Part shown: positions 1 through 9,911 of the stretch, piece after piece
How positions within the stretch are numbered: the stretch's first letter is position 1
Layout: each line of letters begins with the position of its first letter
Source of the DNA: Apium graveolens
Taxonomy: Eukaryota > Streptophyta > Magnoliopsida > Apiales > Apiaceae
Direction of reading: 5' to 3'
DNA: 64,000 nt
NCBI RefSeq assembly: GCF_009905375.1
Contig: NC_133655.1
Location: 42,074,422 to 42,138,421, forward strand
Program-made: the position numbers and the translations under genes
Notes under the pieces: model-generated
What the model was told of the DNA's origin: nothing
The model's input: the letters and a program-made list of their open reading frames with translations, nothing else
The model's database searches: none

Positions 1-1086
1 TTATAATCTGCTTATGTCAATTAACATATTGCAACAATCTCACATAGCCACATATTATGTCTAAGATTTATGAAGTATGCACACATTTGAAATGGACAAA
101 GAAATTCAAATACCCATGCACTTATTTTCTCTATTGAGACTTAAGCTCTTACCTAATCTAGCTTATACTAAAATATAAGACAACAAAGATGTCATCATCC
201 TAGTTTTAGTTGTCGCTCTTTTATTAATTTGATGACATCAGCATGCTTATGTGTAATTTCTAATTAAATTTCACATTCCACAAGTTCTCTATCTTCCTTA
301 ATTCTTCCTCCACTAATTCTCTTTATTCCTTCTTATACTCCAATAATTTTCTCTCTTCCTCATTTTTGAACTTCTATTGAAGCCGGTGAGACATGTTATT
401 TGTAATAAATTCAATGTTAATGTAAATTTTTGAACTTTTGACATATTCAAGGAAACACTTTGACTCATTGATGTATGCATGAACCTGTAACTTGATTCAA
501 GAACAACGGAACATCGATTTGTGGAAAACAAGTTTTCTATTTTATCATCTTCAAGAGTCGTGGTTCACGTTTATCTTCAGTTACAAAAAAATGTTTAAGC
601 ATACCCATTAACTTAAGATCAAAAAGGAGTTCATCACGGTGAAAATTCCGGGTCTCGAGTACAAAGAGAATCCTATAAAATAAGTAATGTTTTGTAGATT
701 TAAGAGTATATACGGCCCGTTTAGCAAATCTTAAATCGGGAAATAAGTTACTTATTGCTAAAAATATACATGTGTACTTTTTATTGAAAAGAAGTAAGTT
801 ATATTTATTTTGAAAATAAGATTTTATCTTAAATTTTAATAATAAATACGTACATTTAGAAAATTGGATAAAAGGAGTAGCCGAGTAGGTGAACTAAAAA
901 TGCTCTAGGAATTTTTTGGCATTAAACAAGATAAAAAAGAAGTGTTTAAACAAGGGATTCACGCAGAGATTGGTAGAGGCAGAGATATATACTTTGTGAT
1001 CAAATATTTAACTTATTAACTATTCATATTGTTTATCTCTATCAAATAATTAAAATTACAATCGTTAATTTATTATGGATGAAAAA
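1..1086. other. AT-rich flank, no feature recognised
   Basis: This stretch is AT-rich, with short runs of A and T. The longest open frame is a 72-codon one on the minus strand that resembles nothing I know. I see no repeat structure, RNA gene or coding signature, so it may be intergenic or decayed transposon DNA. Confidence 0.6.
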
Positions 1087-1420
1087 CCAAAATAGCTACC
1101 ATTTGGGGATAAAGCCCCAAAATGCTGATTGGCATTACGTTCTGCCCAAAATATCCACGAAATACGCATTAGGGGCATGCACATTTAGTTTTTTAAAATT
1201 TTATTAAAGAACACGCATACTACACATGCGTGTTCAATTTTGGTTTTTAATGAATACGCATCATGCGTATTCCTTTTTGGCCAAAAGTTGAATTATAGCA
1301 TGCGTGTTCTTTATTAAAATTAAGAAAGTGGAATACACATGTCTGTAATGCGTATTTTGTGCGGAACGTACCACCAATCAGCATTTTGGGCAGTTGGGGC
1401 TGAAAAGTAGTGTATTTTGG
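1087..1420. repeat. Foldback (MITE-like) inverted-repeat element
   Basis: The two ends are near-perfect reverse complements. The left end reads CCAAAATAGCTACC and continues through CCCAAAATGCTGATTGG. The right end, read on the minus strand, gives CCAAAATACACTAC and the same CCCAAAATGCTGATTGG core. The middle holds shorter nested palindromes around GAACACGCAT and GAATACGCATCATGCGTATTC-like units, so nearly the whole 334 bp can fold back on itself. There is no coding capacity. This fits a non-autonomous DNA transposon or foldback element. I found no convincing target-site duplication, so the superfamily is unassigned and the ends are good to a few bases. Confidence 0.75.
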
Positions 1421-1774
1421 CATTCTTTCATTTATTATATAATATGTGTGGAAAATTAGTAAAACACTAGATAAAAGAAAACAAATCATTTTATTAAGCC
1501 GCTACTATAATCTACAAACGTCCTGTTATCATACTTACTATTTATAAAATACATAATAAATTACAATTAATTTATTTCTAATTAGAAATAATGAATATAA
1601 GGTTTTTTAATAATTCCTTTATTTCCCCGCATCATACTTGTTATTTACTGGGCAACAATGCTAGGGATTGCTTAAATGTTTTTTTGTGCACTTTGTGTTT
1701 TGTATTCTGTGCATATATTTTTATCTTTAGAGGTTTTTTCACAAGGGTCAAATTGATGATATAGTTTGCAACTC
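1421..1774. other. AT-rich spacer, nothing recognised
   Basis: About 350 bases of AT-rich sequence lie between the small foldback element and the gene fragment. I see no open frame, repeat or RNA signature. Confidence 0.5.
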
Positions 1775-2152
1775 TTATTTGCAGGTTCCATGAGTTAAAT
1801 CTCCAACTTCTATCAAGTATTTGTCATCCTGATGTCTAGAGAGCTTGACTACATCCAATTGCTTTCTCGCATGACAGAGATAATTTTCAACATATAGAAC
1901 ATTGTTTGCTCTATGAATTGTATGCACATCTTGGTGTATTACCATATCAGTATTGTATTCAGAAAACTTTGCATAAGCTGTTCTAACTTTTTGCAGAGGT
2001 ATAGATAATTTTCCGAGGTTCACAGTGTTATTGACAAATGTCAATTTATATGCTGCCAATGTTTTATTGCTTTTACACATTCAGGGGTCCAGCATCACTG
2101 TTTCGACGTTAGGAATACTCACTTTTAGAATAATGCATGTCTTGGACTGTTG

Positions 2153-3438
2153 GTCCCAAATGTCATTATTTGGGATGAATGGCTTCAAATAACACTCTCT
2201 CAAAAAATGACCCTAAATGTCATTTTCAAAATGGAGAAGCGTGTTATGTTTTGAAATTTTTGTCAAAAACGCAAAATGGAGAAGTGTGTTACGTTTTTTC
2301 TTCAATAAGTGAAAACGGGAGTTCAAGTTAGGTTTTCATTTTTTTTTTAAAAATGATAACGCAACTTGGAAAGATATTTTTTTACAAAAATGGAGTCCAG
2401 GTTTGGTTTTCTTTTCTTTTTCTTTTTAATTTTTTTTACCTGAAATGGTAGATAATGTTATGTTTTCAAGTTTAAAATTTTATTTATAGGGTGTTTTGTT
2501 CGTATTTTATTTATATCTATAAAGTTTTAAAATTTTTAAAATCCAAATTAAGAATTGTTGAATCCTAAACATAAGCGGGAATTGGCATTATTAGGTATAG
2601 CAATCCTTTAGTGATTAATTGGATAATCGGTGATAAATCAGATTGATTAATCAAAGCATTAATCGGATATATTTAATACAATATAAAAATAATTAATTTA
2701 TTAAACTAAATATATAAATTTAAGAAAAAAGTGCAGTGATTAATCGGATTATAAAATCGAATCGGCAGAGCATATTGAAATGATTAATTTGGTGATTAAT
2801 CGGTAAAATCGGTGATTTTTAGAACAGACTCCCAAAATATTAAAAACGATTAATAATTAAAGTTTGAATCAAAGGGTTTAGGGGCCTTAAACCCTAGATT
2901 AAATTAGGATTTAGGCCGTAAGATTTAGGGTCCTAAATCCTAAACTCTAAATCGGTATATTTTTATTAATTTATTATTTAATATTTTTAAAACCCCAAGA
3001 GGATTTGTGAACACTAAATGTTAAAAATTGTTAAATCAGGACCCATATTTAATATTTTTAGGTTTATTAATTCTCAATTTAAGATTTAAAAATATTAACA
3101 TATATATATATATATGAATAAAATACGAACAAAACGCCTCTTACAATACAGTTTTGAGCTTTGAAACATGTTTAAAAAAAATTAAAAAGATGAAAAATGC
3201 TAATGCGTTTTGCGTTTACAATGAAAACATAATTTGAAACTTGAAAGTGCGTTTCGGTTTGAAAAACATTAATTAAAATTGTGTTTTTCGATTAAAAAAA
3301 AATCATCACATGTAACTGCGTTTTTTTATTAATAACAAAAACATCAATTAAAACTTTATTTTGGAGTGATATTTGGAACAATTTTTTCATATAATGACAT
3401 TAAAAGGCTATTTTCCACCAAATAATGATATTTGAGAC
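2153..3438. mobile_element. Foldback-type DNA element with terminal inverted repeats
   Basis: The left end GTCCCAAATGTCATTATTTGG (2153-2173) matches the reverse complement of the right end (3418-3438) with two differences. Internal inverted copies also pair: a GTTTTGTTCGTATTTTATTTA-type segment near 2495-2515 matches in reverse near 3115-3140. The element is AT-rich, about 1.29 kb, and has no open frame. The structure fits a non-autonomous DNA transposon. No clear target duplication is visible, so the superfamily is open. It sits between the two pieces of the minus-strand gene fragment. Confidence 0.65.
2595..2825. repeat. Cluster of GATTAATCGG-like motifs
   Basis: Several copies of a GTGATTAATCGG-like motif, in both orientations, lie within about 230 bases inside the larger foldback element. 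They may be the inverted ends of a smaller nested element or its subterminal repeats. No boundaries can be fixed. Confidence 0.4.
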
Positions 3439-3699
3439 TTTTTTCATGTCACGGGGTAACATGCATCTTTTTATAAAATCATTTTGGTGCTCTTGAACGG
3501 CTGCCCTTGGAAAGAAAGCCTGCTTTTTGATGAACATTATACATTCATCCAAATCTTCTCCTAATTGAAAGAGTTTTTCCTTTTGCTTGTTAGACACCAA
3601 CACACTCAACTTGTCAGCACCGATGAGGTGTTGTCTGATATCATGGTTATCTATCACTTTAAATCGTATTTGGAGTATAATTAATTTTAAAATTATCAA

Positions 3700-4062
3700 A
3701 TTCTAGAAAAAAAAATCAAAAAAAAGTAATTTCTATATATAGGTTTAATATTTTTTTCTATGTTTCGTTTAAATGTAAGTTTTCAGTAAGCGGGTTACTT
3801 AAAATAATTAGTTTCTAGCAGTGGAATTTATGTCCAAATAAGTTATTTTTATGTATTTTCTAGTTTGTATTATCTATAGAGTTTGAGTTCCTAATATATA
3901 GGAGAAATATGTTTATGTGTAGATAAATATGATCTCTTAGTAGTTGTCTTTGTTTTTAGAATAACGGAAGTAGTTGTAGGCTTGTAGCTCTGCCTTTTTA
4001 TATAAGAGTCGTAATCCCGATATTTAAAATAAGAGAATTAATATTATCTCTCAAAATTTTCG
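3700..4062 (+). repeat. Probable 3' part of a degenerate Copia 5' LTR
   Basis: This region directly precedes a perfect 11-base initiator-Met primer binding site, so by position it should be the end of a 5' LTR. It contains a TATA-like stretch (TTTTTATATAAGAG near 3995-4008) about 55 bases before the primer site, as expected for a Copia R/U5 region. The LTR start could not be located and no partner LTR is visible downstream. Inference from position; moderate confidence. Confidence 0.45.
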
Positions 4063-4074
4063 TGGTATCAGAGT
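4063..4074 (+). other. Primer binding site (initiator Met-tRNA), disrupted
   Basis: TGGTATCAGAG matches the standard Copia primer binding site, complementary to the 3' end of initiator Met-tRNA. The hAT-like element begins at 4075, right after it. The eight bases ATCAGAGT before the element recur as ATCAGAGC after it, so the original site TGGTATCAGAGC was cut and partly duplicated. Confidence 0.75.
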
Positions 4075-4748
4075 TATGGATGATAATCGAGTCGGTCGAA
4101 ACGGGTTTAGCAAAATTCAAACCACTAAACCTGAACCCAAACCTATCGGATTCGGTTCGGATTCGGTTCAGATTCGGGTTTGTAGATCACTGTCAAATTA
4201 CACATTAATTTGCACAAACTCTAGTGAAAAATTACGGTTTGAGCAAAGTGCTCATGAATATGACGATATTGAAATTTTTGGGATTGAATTAGAGGGTTCA
4301 GAGAAGACAATGGATAATATACCTCTATGAATAAAATTATTGGTGAAATAATACAATAATCTTGACCTTTAGTATATTTGTAGTGAAAATGCGGCTAAAA
4401 ACATATTTAAACAACTTTAATGCAATAATTTGTAAAAAGTATAATTTTTTAGTAATAATATTAGTAATATATTATATTATATATTATATTATTACTTATA
4501 AAATATAAAATATTATTTATATATTAACACCGGTTTGAGATCGGGTTCGGTTTCGGGTCGGAACGGGTTTCGGGTTTTCGAGTCGGATTCGAAACGGTAT
4601 GCCTTAAAACCAAACCCGACCGAAAATGGTTCGGGTTTAAAAATTAAACCCAAACCCGAATCCAAACCCGAAATATTTTCGGGTTTTAAACCCGATCGAA
4701 TCGGTACGGATCGAATATCTATCGGTTCGTTACAAATTGTCATCCCTA
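4075..4748. mobile_element. Non-autonomous hAT-like element
   Basis: The ends are short inverted repeats: TATGGATGATAAT on the left and, on the minus strand, TAGGGATGACAAT on the right. The flanks carry an 8-bp duplication, ATCAGAGT (4067-4074) and ATCAGAGC (4749-4756), which is the hAT signature. The subterminal regions are filled with GGGTTCGG / CCGAACCC-like motifs in both orientations, so they fold back, and they give proline- and lysine-rich open frames on both strands that are composition artefacts. There is no transposase. Internal sequence is AT-rich. Confidence 0.8.
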
Positions 4749-5830
4749 ATCAGAGCGACCATAACTTTGAATCATATCAAACCATCTTCCAGTCACTTCT
4801 TTGACCCACATTCACTATGACCAAATACGGAATGACCTCTCAATCCTCATCTCCGAAATCTTCTCAAAATTGGACGCTGCACTAGCCACCAACACTCATG
4901 GAGGAATTAAGCAGATATTAACTTTAGTCATAGGTCATCATCTCAATGGTCACAATATCTTCAATAGTCTCGGTCCATACTGATATATGTATGCGACAAG
5001 GGAAAGAAGGAATATCTTACCGATGAAATTAAAGTTCGTGAGAAGAATGACTTAATGCACAAATCCTGGAAGATTGACAACCATATGGTAATGTCTTGAT
5101 TAATCAATTCTATGACAACTGAGATTGGGGAAAATTTCCTTTTATATAAAACAACCAAGCAAATTTGGGATGCTGCAAAGGAAACGTACTCCAGCTCATA
5201 AAACACATCTGAGTTAGAGGCTAAATTGCATGACCTTCAACAAGGTAATTTGTCTATTTCACAATATTTTAATTTGCTCAATAGACATTGGCAGCAATTG
5301 GACATGTTCGAGACTTATCAATGGAAATGCAATGAGAATACAGTCATCTACAAGCAAATTGTTGAAAAAACGAATATTTAAATTCCTACACGACCTCGAC
5401 AAAGAACTAGATGACTGTCATGGATATAAAACCTTTTCCTAATCTCAGATGAGCATTTTCAAAAGTTCGCGTAGAAGAAAACTCATGCTAGGACCTCCTG
5501 AAGAATTCGTGGAACAAGCAGCTGTTGAAGGATATGCACTGCTGCCAGAGGCGCCTCAAACAATCATGACTACCGCCAACAACGTGGACGTAGGCCTTGG
5601 TGTGAACACTGTAAAAAGCCGGGGCATCTCTTGCTGAAAGATTCATGGAAAGTCTGCTGATTGAAAGCCTTCTAAATCCTCCTACGACAAGAGCAGTCGT
5701 GTTAACGTTGCTGCTACATCAAAGGTTCTACTCAAAATATTCCGTTCTCCAAAGAGCAATTAGAGCTACTGCGGAAATTGTTTGTCTAGCAAACTGCTTC
5801 ATAAACTAGTCCCACACCAACTGCTCTTAC
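4749..5830 (+). pseudogene. Degenerate Copia gag
   Basis: Downstream of the primer binding site, reading the three forward frames gives a broken Copia Gag. Around 5000-5330 the pieces read as DEIKVREKNDLMHKSW, TKQIWDAAKETYSS and LEAKLHDLQQGNLSISQYFN, the usual alpha-helical Gag (UBN2-type) pattern. Near 5600 a CCHC zinc knuckle begins WCEHCKKPGHL but its last cysteine is not in place. Near 5750 PFSKEQLELLRKLF matches the spacer usually found between Gag and protease. There are many stops and frameshifts. Nothing of protease, integrase or reverse transcriptase follows; the second Copia element begins soon after. A short, dead remnant. Confidence 0.75.
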
Positions 5831-6332
5831 TATTGGAAATATTGGATATTTTAGTGTAATTGAATTGAGTAGTTGATCAATATAATCATAATATTAAATT
5901 GAAAAGTCGGGAGAGTGCGGAGTGCACGCTTTGTTCGAGTTTATTGTAATTTTGGTATTATTGTTTATGAGACATGTCCATTGGCAGCAATCACACCTGT
6001 TGAAATAAGATGTGTCTGTTAGTTTTAGCCATGACTGTTAGACTGAGATGTGTCTAGGCAAAAGACTGAGATGTGTCTGTTGGCAAAAGACACATCTGCT
6101 GACATCCATATATAGGTGTTGCATTAATCAATTTTAGGGTTGGTTCATTTTTCTTGAAATTCACAACAAAAACACATTCTCTCTTCTTGCAGAATTTCTG
6201 AATTTATCCGATTGATTTATTTGGGTGAACCACAAATAACTTCAATCTGAAAGTGTTCACACGACTTCAGAAAAATCCAAGTTACTACCATTGTTTTCCA
6301 ACATAGATTGAAGTTAATTTTTTTTTCTGAAG
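5831..6332 (+). other. Leader or LTR-like region of the second Copia element
   Basis: This 500-base non-coding stretch precedes the Gag start at 6333. It carries three direct copies and one inverted copy of AGATGTGTCT between 6008 and 6106 and a pyrimidine-rich stretch near 6175-6190. By position it should contain the 5' LTR and leader. I could not find a Met-tRNA primer site or a partner LTR, because the element's 3' half is missing, so the LTR boundaries are undefined. Confidence 0.4.
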
Positions 6333-7308
6333 ATGACGAACGGAGAATTTGCAAAAGATATGACAAGCAAGTTTGCAAAACTGGACAAGTTTGAGGGTCA
6401 GAATTTTAGAAGATGGAAAAAGAAGACGCATTTTCTGTTGACCACGCTGAAGATTGTGTATGTTCTGAGTACCCCCATGCCAGAAGTGATTGAGAATGAA
6501 ACTATTGAACAAAAAAGAAAGCGCTGCAAATGGGAAAATGATGATTACATCTGCCATGGTCACATCTTGAACGGTATGTTTGATTCCCTTTTCGATGTAT
6601 ACTAAAATGTTGATTCAACGAAAGAATTGTGAGATTCTCTTGAATCCAAGTACATGGCAGAAGATGCTTCTAGTAAGAAGTTTTTGTTCAGTAATTCTGT
6701 GAACTATAAAATGGACGATTATAGACCGGTGATGGAACAATACAATGAATTGTTAAGGATTCTGGGACAGTTTGTTCAACATAATTTGGAGATGGATGAA
6801 TCTATCTCTGTTTATGATGTTATAGACAAACTGCCACCATCAAGGATTTTAAACACACCTTGAAACATAATAAAGATGATATGACGCTGGTTGAACTTGG
6901 AAGTCACTTCAGAATTGAAGAGGCTTTGAGAACTCAAGAAATTGAGAATAATCCTAAGGGCAAGTACCAAGTCGGTGATTCTTCTGTAAAATATGGTTGA
7001 AGATGGTGGACCTTCTAATAATTCTAAGGATGGAAAGGGTGATAAACGGAAGTTTAAAAGAAACTACAACTCTTCCAACAAAAAGCCTATGATGGCATGT
7101 TGGAAGTGTGGCAAACCTGGACATTTCAAGAAGGATTGTCGGGTTAGTAAAGGCAAGCAGGAAAAGCAAAATGCTGGTCCAAGTGGATCCAAGGATCCAG
7201 AAAAGCAACAAGGTCAGATTTTAATACAAAATTATAATTCTTGTCAGAATTATGTATCACTAATATCTGAGGCATTTTATGTGCAGGATGATAATGTTGC
7301 TTGGTAGA
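6333..7308 (+). pseudogene. Copia element A: gag (5' half)
   Basis: Starts at an ATG in MTNGEFAKDMTSKFAKLDKF and continues with the Copia Gag core (GQNFRRWKKKTHFLL). A stop at 6603-6605 and a deletion near 6845 (LPPS followed by a shifted frame) break it, but LVELGSHFRIEEALRTQEIE follows in another frame. A complete CCHC zinc knuckle, CWKCGKPGHFKKDC, lies at about 7098-7140. The frame ends where Athila-1 is inserted at 7309, just before the protease. The continuation, with the protease DSGATSH-like motif, resumes at 18551. Gag would form the virus-like particle and bind element RNA. Nonfunctional. Confidence 0.85.
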
Positions 7309-8769
7309 TGTTAGGGCGAAATCACGCACTAATATTCACGCAAGTATACGCGTTCGCAAGTAATATAGAATACTTTCTAGTTCGTTCCCTCAGAGACTCA
7401 GACTAAGTTATTGTCTAATTAAACTCACTCACCAATGTATGATTACTTCTCAATGTTAAGATAACACTTAAAATTATTGATTAAATATTAACTATAATTA
7501 ACTACTTAATTAACCACTTAACTAACACTTCAATTTATCAATAATAAAACACTCATGAAATCACAACTTCATTATTACTTCCTTCTATAGCCATTGTTAT
7601 TACCTTTAGCATGTGACAGTGATGATATTAATCGAATAACACGAAACTGATAAAAGCCAACTTTCATTGTACTAATACCATTCTACCAAACATCCACAAT
7701 TAAGATAGAAGTTGAATAGTCATCAATCATGTTGAGTTCCTATATGTCTACAAAAATTGACAACACAACGATTTAAGCACAAGTTATTCCTTTTGATTAC
7801 ATAGGGCAAATAAAACTGTTAGAGTTACCCACTAATCATGCACAACATACATGAACCTATGCTAGCATGGCAAGTTCTAAATCTCAAGATCCACCGTCGC
7901 TTCACAAGAGATTAACACCCTATCTTATATGTTCGCGACGCACATAAGACGAATACGCACAACCAATACTAGATATCATGTAATCATCACACACTAAAGT
8001 ATTAAACAATTAACTAAAGAATTCCATAATAAATCCGTTGCAACCCCATGATCACGATTAGCCCATAATAGAACTTATCGCCATCATGGGTTCATATGAA
8101 ATCATGATAAACAACACAAGAAAATAATAACTAAACTAATTATATTAAAACAGAGTACGTCACAAGAGTAAATAAGTCAAAGCAAGAAAACTAGCATCCA
8201 ATGTTACAATGAAACAAGAATCACAAGAAAATATGCTCCCCCTTCGCTGCAGTGTGCTAAATCGGTCTTCTTCCTTATCTCCTTTGCTTCTTGCGCAAAA
8301 ACACAATCTAAAACATAATCTCCTTCTTATCCTCTATGAAAACGTCTCAAATCTACTTATATAATAGTCCCATAAAACTCAGATTACATAGAAGTTGGAA
8401 GCCAAAAAGAAGTAGAAGTCTAAAATAATTCAGCTTTTTCCCCGACCCTGTGCGGCCGCTCAGCATTTCTGCGCGGGCGCGCAAGGCTGCTGCGCGGCCG
8501 CTCAGCATTGCTGCGCGGGCGCGCATGACCCTACTGGAAAAAATCCAGGTTTGCTCCGTTTCTTCGCCGTAATCTGCCCGTTCTTTTCCTCTCGCAATGG
8601 TGAACACATGCCAAGGCTTATTCTTGATGATTCCTCCTCCGAAATGCAACTAATACCCTGAAATGCATAAACACTAGAAAAACGCATCAAATACACAAAA
8701 TACTTGATTTCAAGACACCAATTTAAGCCATTTTAAGACGTTCTAAGTGGTATAAAATGCCACTTATCA
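7309..8769 (-). repeat. Athila-1 3' LTR
   Basis: Matches 17086-18545. In sense orientation it starts TGATAAGTGGC at 8769 and ends CGCCCTAACA at 7309. It holds a GC-rich pair of about 39-bp units at 8450-8526 (each with GCGGCCGC and GCGCGGGCGCGC) and, about 83 bases downstream in sense direction, a TATA box (TATTATATAAGTAG, 8367-8354). This is the probable promoter arrangement of the LTR. Confidence 0.93.
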
Positions 8770-8807
8770 CACCCCCAAACTTAAATCGATGCTTGTCCTC
8801 AAGCATC
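8770..8807 (-). promoter_or_regulatory. Athila-1 3' polypurine tract with RGGA-loop hairpin
   Basis: In sense orientation, a perfect 8-bp stem GATGCTTG/CAAGCATC with loop AGGA (8807-8788) is followed by GATTTAAG and the purine tract TTTGGGGGTG (ending at 8770), directly against the LTR. The purine tract is the known primer for plus-strand DNA synthesis. The hairpin is read directly from the sequence; its role is inference. A second copy of the same module lies at 9848-9885. Confidence 0.8.
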
Positions 8808-9149
8808 ACAGACTCAAAAACAAATAAAAATATGCATGAATACAATCTATATGAAAATACAACGATCCCCCTTACTACAATTAACCAACCAAATTGTCAC
8901 GTCTCAACGAATGCAGTTAGACACTAAAGATCAATAAACTCATGCAAACGGACATACAGCTAGAAACGTGGTGTGTGCAAATGCTTAACAGATATGCTTC
9001 GGAACTAGACCAATTACTATGACCAGACTATCCTCAAGGCAATCCTACGATTATACAAAGAATAAAAATTCTAGGCACAAAGTGATATACAACACTACAA
9101 GAACTCTAGAGCTTACTACGGAATCGTGCTTTTTATTTACAACTCAAAT
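8808..9149 (-). other. Athila-1 3' non-coding region, distal part
   Basis: A-rich in sense-opposite direction, with no open frame. It lies between the polypurine module and the conserved block and aligns loosely with 36149-36498 of Athila-2. I see no further structure. Confidence 0.5.
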
Positions 9150-9430
9150 GCTTATTTGACCGTGCAATGAGTGAGGTCCACAAAAGACTTATACAATGGT
9201 ATCCATGTAACGAGCGTTAGGTTAGCGGATCCCAGACTCTAAAAGCCTTAGGTCACTAGGCACAAAGTCCCCTAAGAACTTAATAACTCGAATACCAAAG
9301 AGCCCACTCTTGATCAATTATGCAATTTTTTTTTTTTCTCTGAGCAAGTGCGTTTCGCTCCATCTTGCTCAACCCTAGACTACTCGCATAACATGCGAGC
9401 CGGCTACTAGCCATTTGACGCCTAACCACA
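9150..9430 (-). other. Conserved non-coding block with covarying hairpin (Athila-1)
   Basis: Positions 9150-9325 match 36499-36668 in Athila-2 at roughly nine bases in ten, clearly better than the surrounding sequence. It holds three possible RNA stems in sense orientation. One is CTTAGG/CCTAAG (arms 9276-9271 and 9252-9247). The best is UGAGCAAG/CUUGCUCA (9371-9364 and 9348-9341) enclosing a 15-nt loop with AUGGAGCGAAACGCA. A third lies near 9386-9402. In Athila-2 the main stem has different bases that still pair and the loop is identical. There is no open frame. It lies between the third ORF and the 3' LTR, so it would be in the 3' part of all element transcripts. Function unknown. Confidence 0.7.
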
Positions 9431-9847
9431 ACTAGCAACAAATTCCATTTTTACTCCATTTTTTTTCTTTTTCATGCCTTTACCACTAAGAACCTATTAT
9501 CAAATTCTAAGCATAATAAATAGATTATCCTCGAAAATAATCAGATCATAACAACAATCTAGCCTTTAAGCATTCTCTAAGACTTAGTGAAAATACAAGT
9601 GCTTCTAGCATGCATATCAACCTACACAACTTAATATCACTTTAATGCTATCACTACACTCGCATCAATATCACAATTCAGTCGATAAATCATTGCAAAA
9701 GGGATCATGGTATATGCATGAGCTATATGATATGACAAACAAATAAAGCTATATAAAAAAAACTATATGGCAAAAATTATGCAACTATATGAACTAACTA
9801 TCATGAATATGCAGCTATATGACACACACAAAATATTCCTTAACTAC
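9431..9847 (-). other. Athila-1 3' non-coding region, proximal part
   Basis: AT-rich, without open frames. It contains several short CTATATG-type repeats near 9720-9830, also seen at the matching place in Athila-2 (near 37110-37200). Confidence 0.5.
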
Positions 9848-9885
9848 CACCCCCAAACTTAAAATCTTCACTGTCCCCAGTGAAG
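9848..9885 (-). promoter_or_regulatory. Second polypurine/hairpin module after the third ORF
   Basis: In sense orientation, an 8-bp stem CTTCACTG/CAGTGAAG with loop GGGA (9885-9866) is followed by ATTTTAAG and TTTGGGGGTGG (to about 9847). The spacer and purine tract are the same as in the LTR-adjacent module, while the stem sequence is wholly different but still pairs. It lies 26 bases beyond the stop codon of the third ORF. It resembles an extra plus-strand priming site; this role is inference. Confidence 0.7.
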
Positions 9886-9911
9886 GTAGTAGAAAGGAAC
9901 ACAGGGTATAC

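Larger units (their letters stand above)
1775..3699 (-). pseudogene. Unrecognised gene fragment in two pieces
   Basis: Two minus-strand open pieces, 3699-3400 (about 99 codons) and 2080-1775 (101 codons), look like real protein rather than repeat. Residues such as GEDLDECIMFIKKQAFFPRAA in the first, and NLGKLSIPLQKVRTAYAKF in the second, have a balanced, globular composition. They are separated by an inverted-repeat element at 2153-3438 that lies inside the same transcription unit, and the frame before the second piece carries a TGA at about 2081-2083. I do not recognise the family. It could be a truncated host gene, two exons flanking an intron that holds a transposon, or a captured fragment. 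No start, promoter or remaining exons can be identified. Confidence 0.35.

Noticed and set aside
2880..2960. AAACCCTA words like plant telomere repeats
   Set aside because: Only one or two degenerate copies occur in AT-rich sequence with no array, so this is not an interstitial telomere block.
4535..4804. 89-codon plus-strand frame rich in K, P and S
   Set aside because: It is a translation of the GGGTTCGG / CCGAACCC subterminal repeats of the hAT-like element; both strands give similar artefacts.
6008..6106. AGATGTGTCT repeats as a CRISPR-like array
   Set aside because: There are three short, irregularly spaced copies plus one inverted, in a plant retrotransposon leader. There are no spacers of equal length.
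8450..8526. GCGGCCGC (NotI-like) sites suggesting vector contamination
   Set aside because: The same GC-rich units recur in both LTRs and internally in two different Athila elements, so they belong to the elements.
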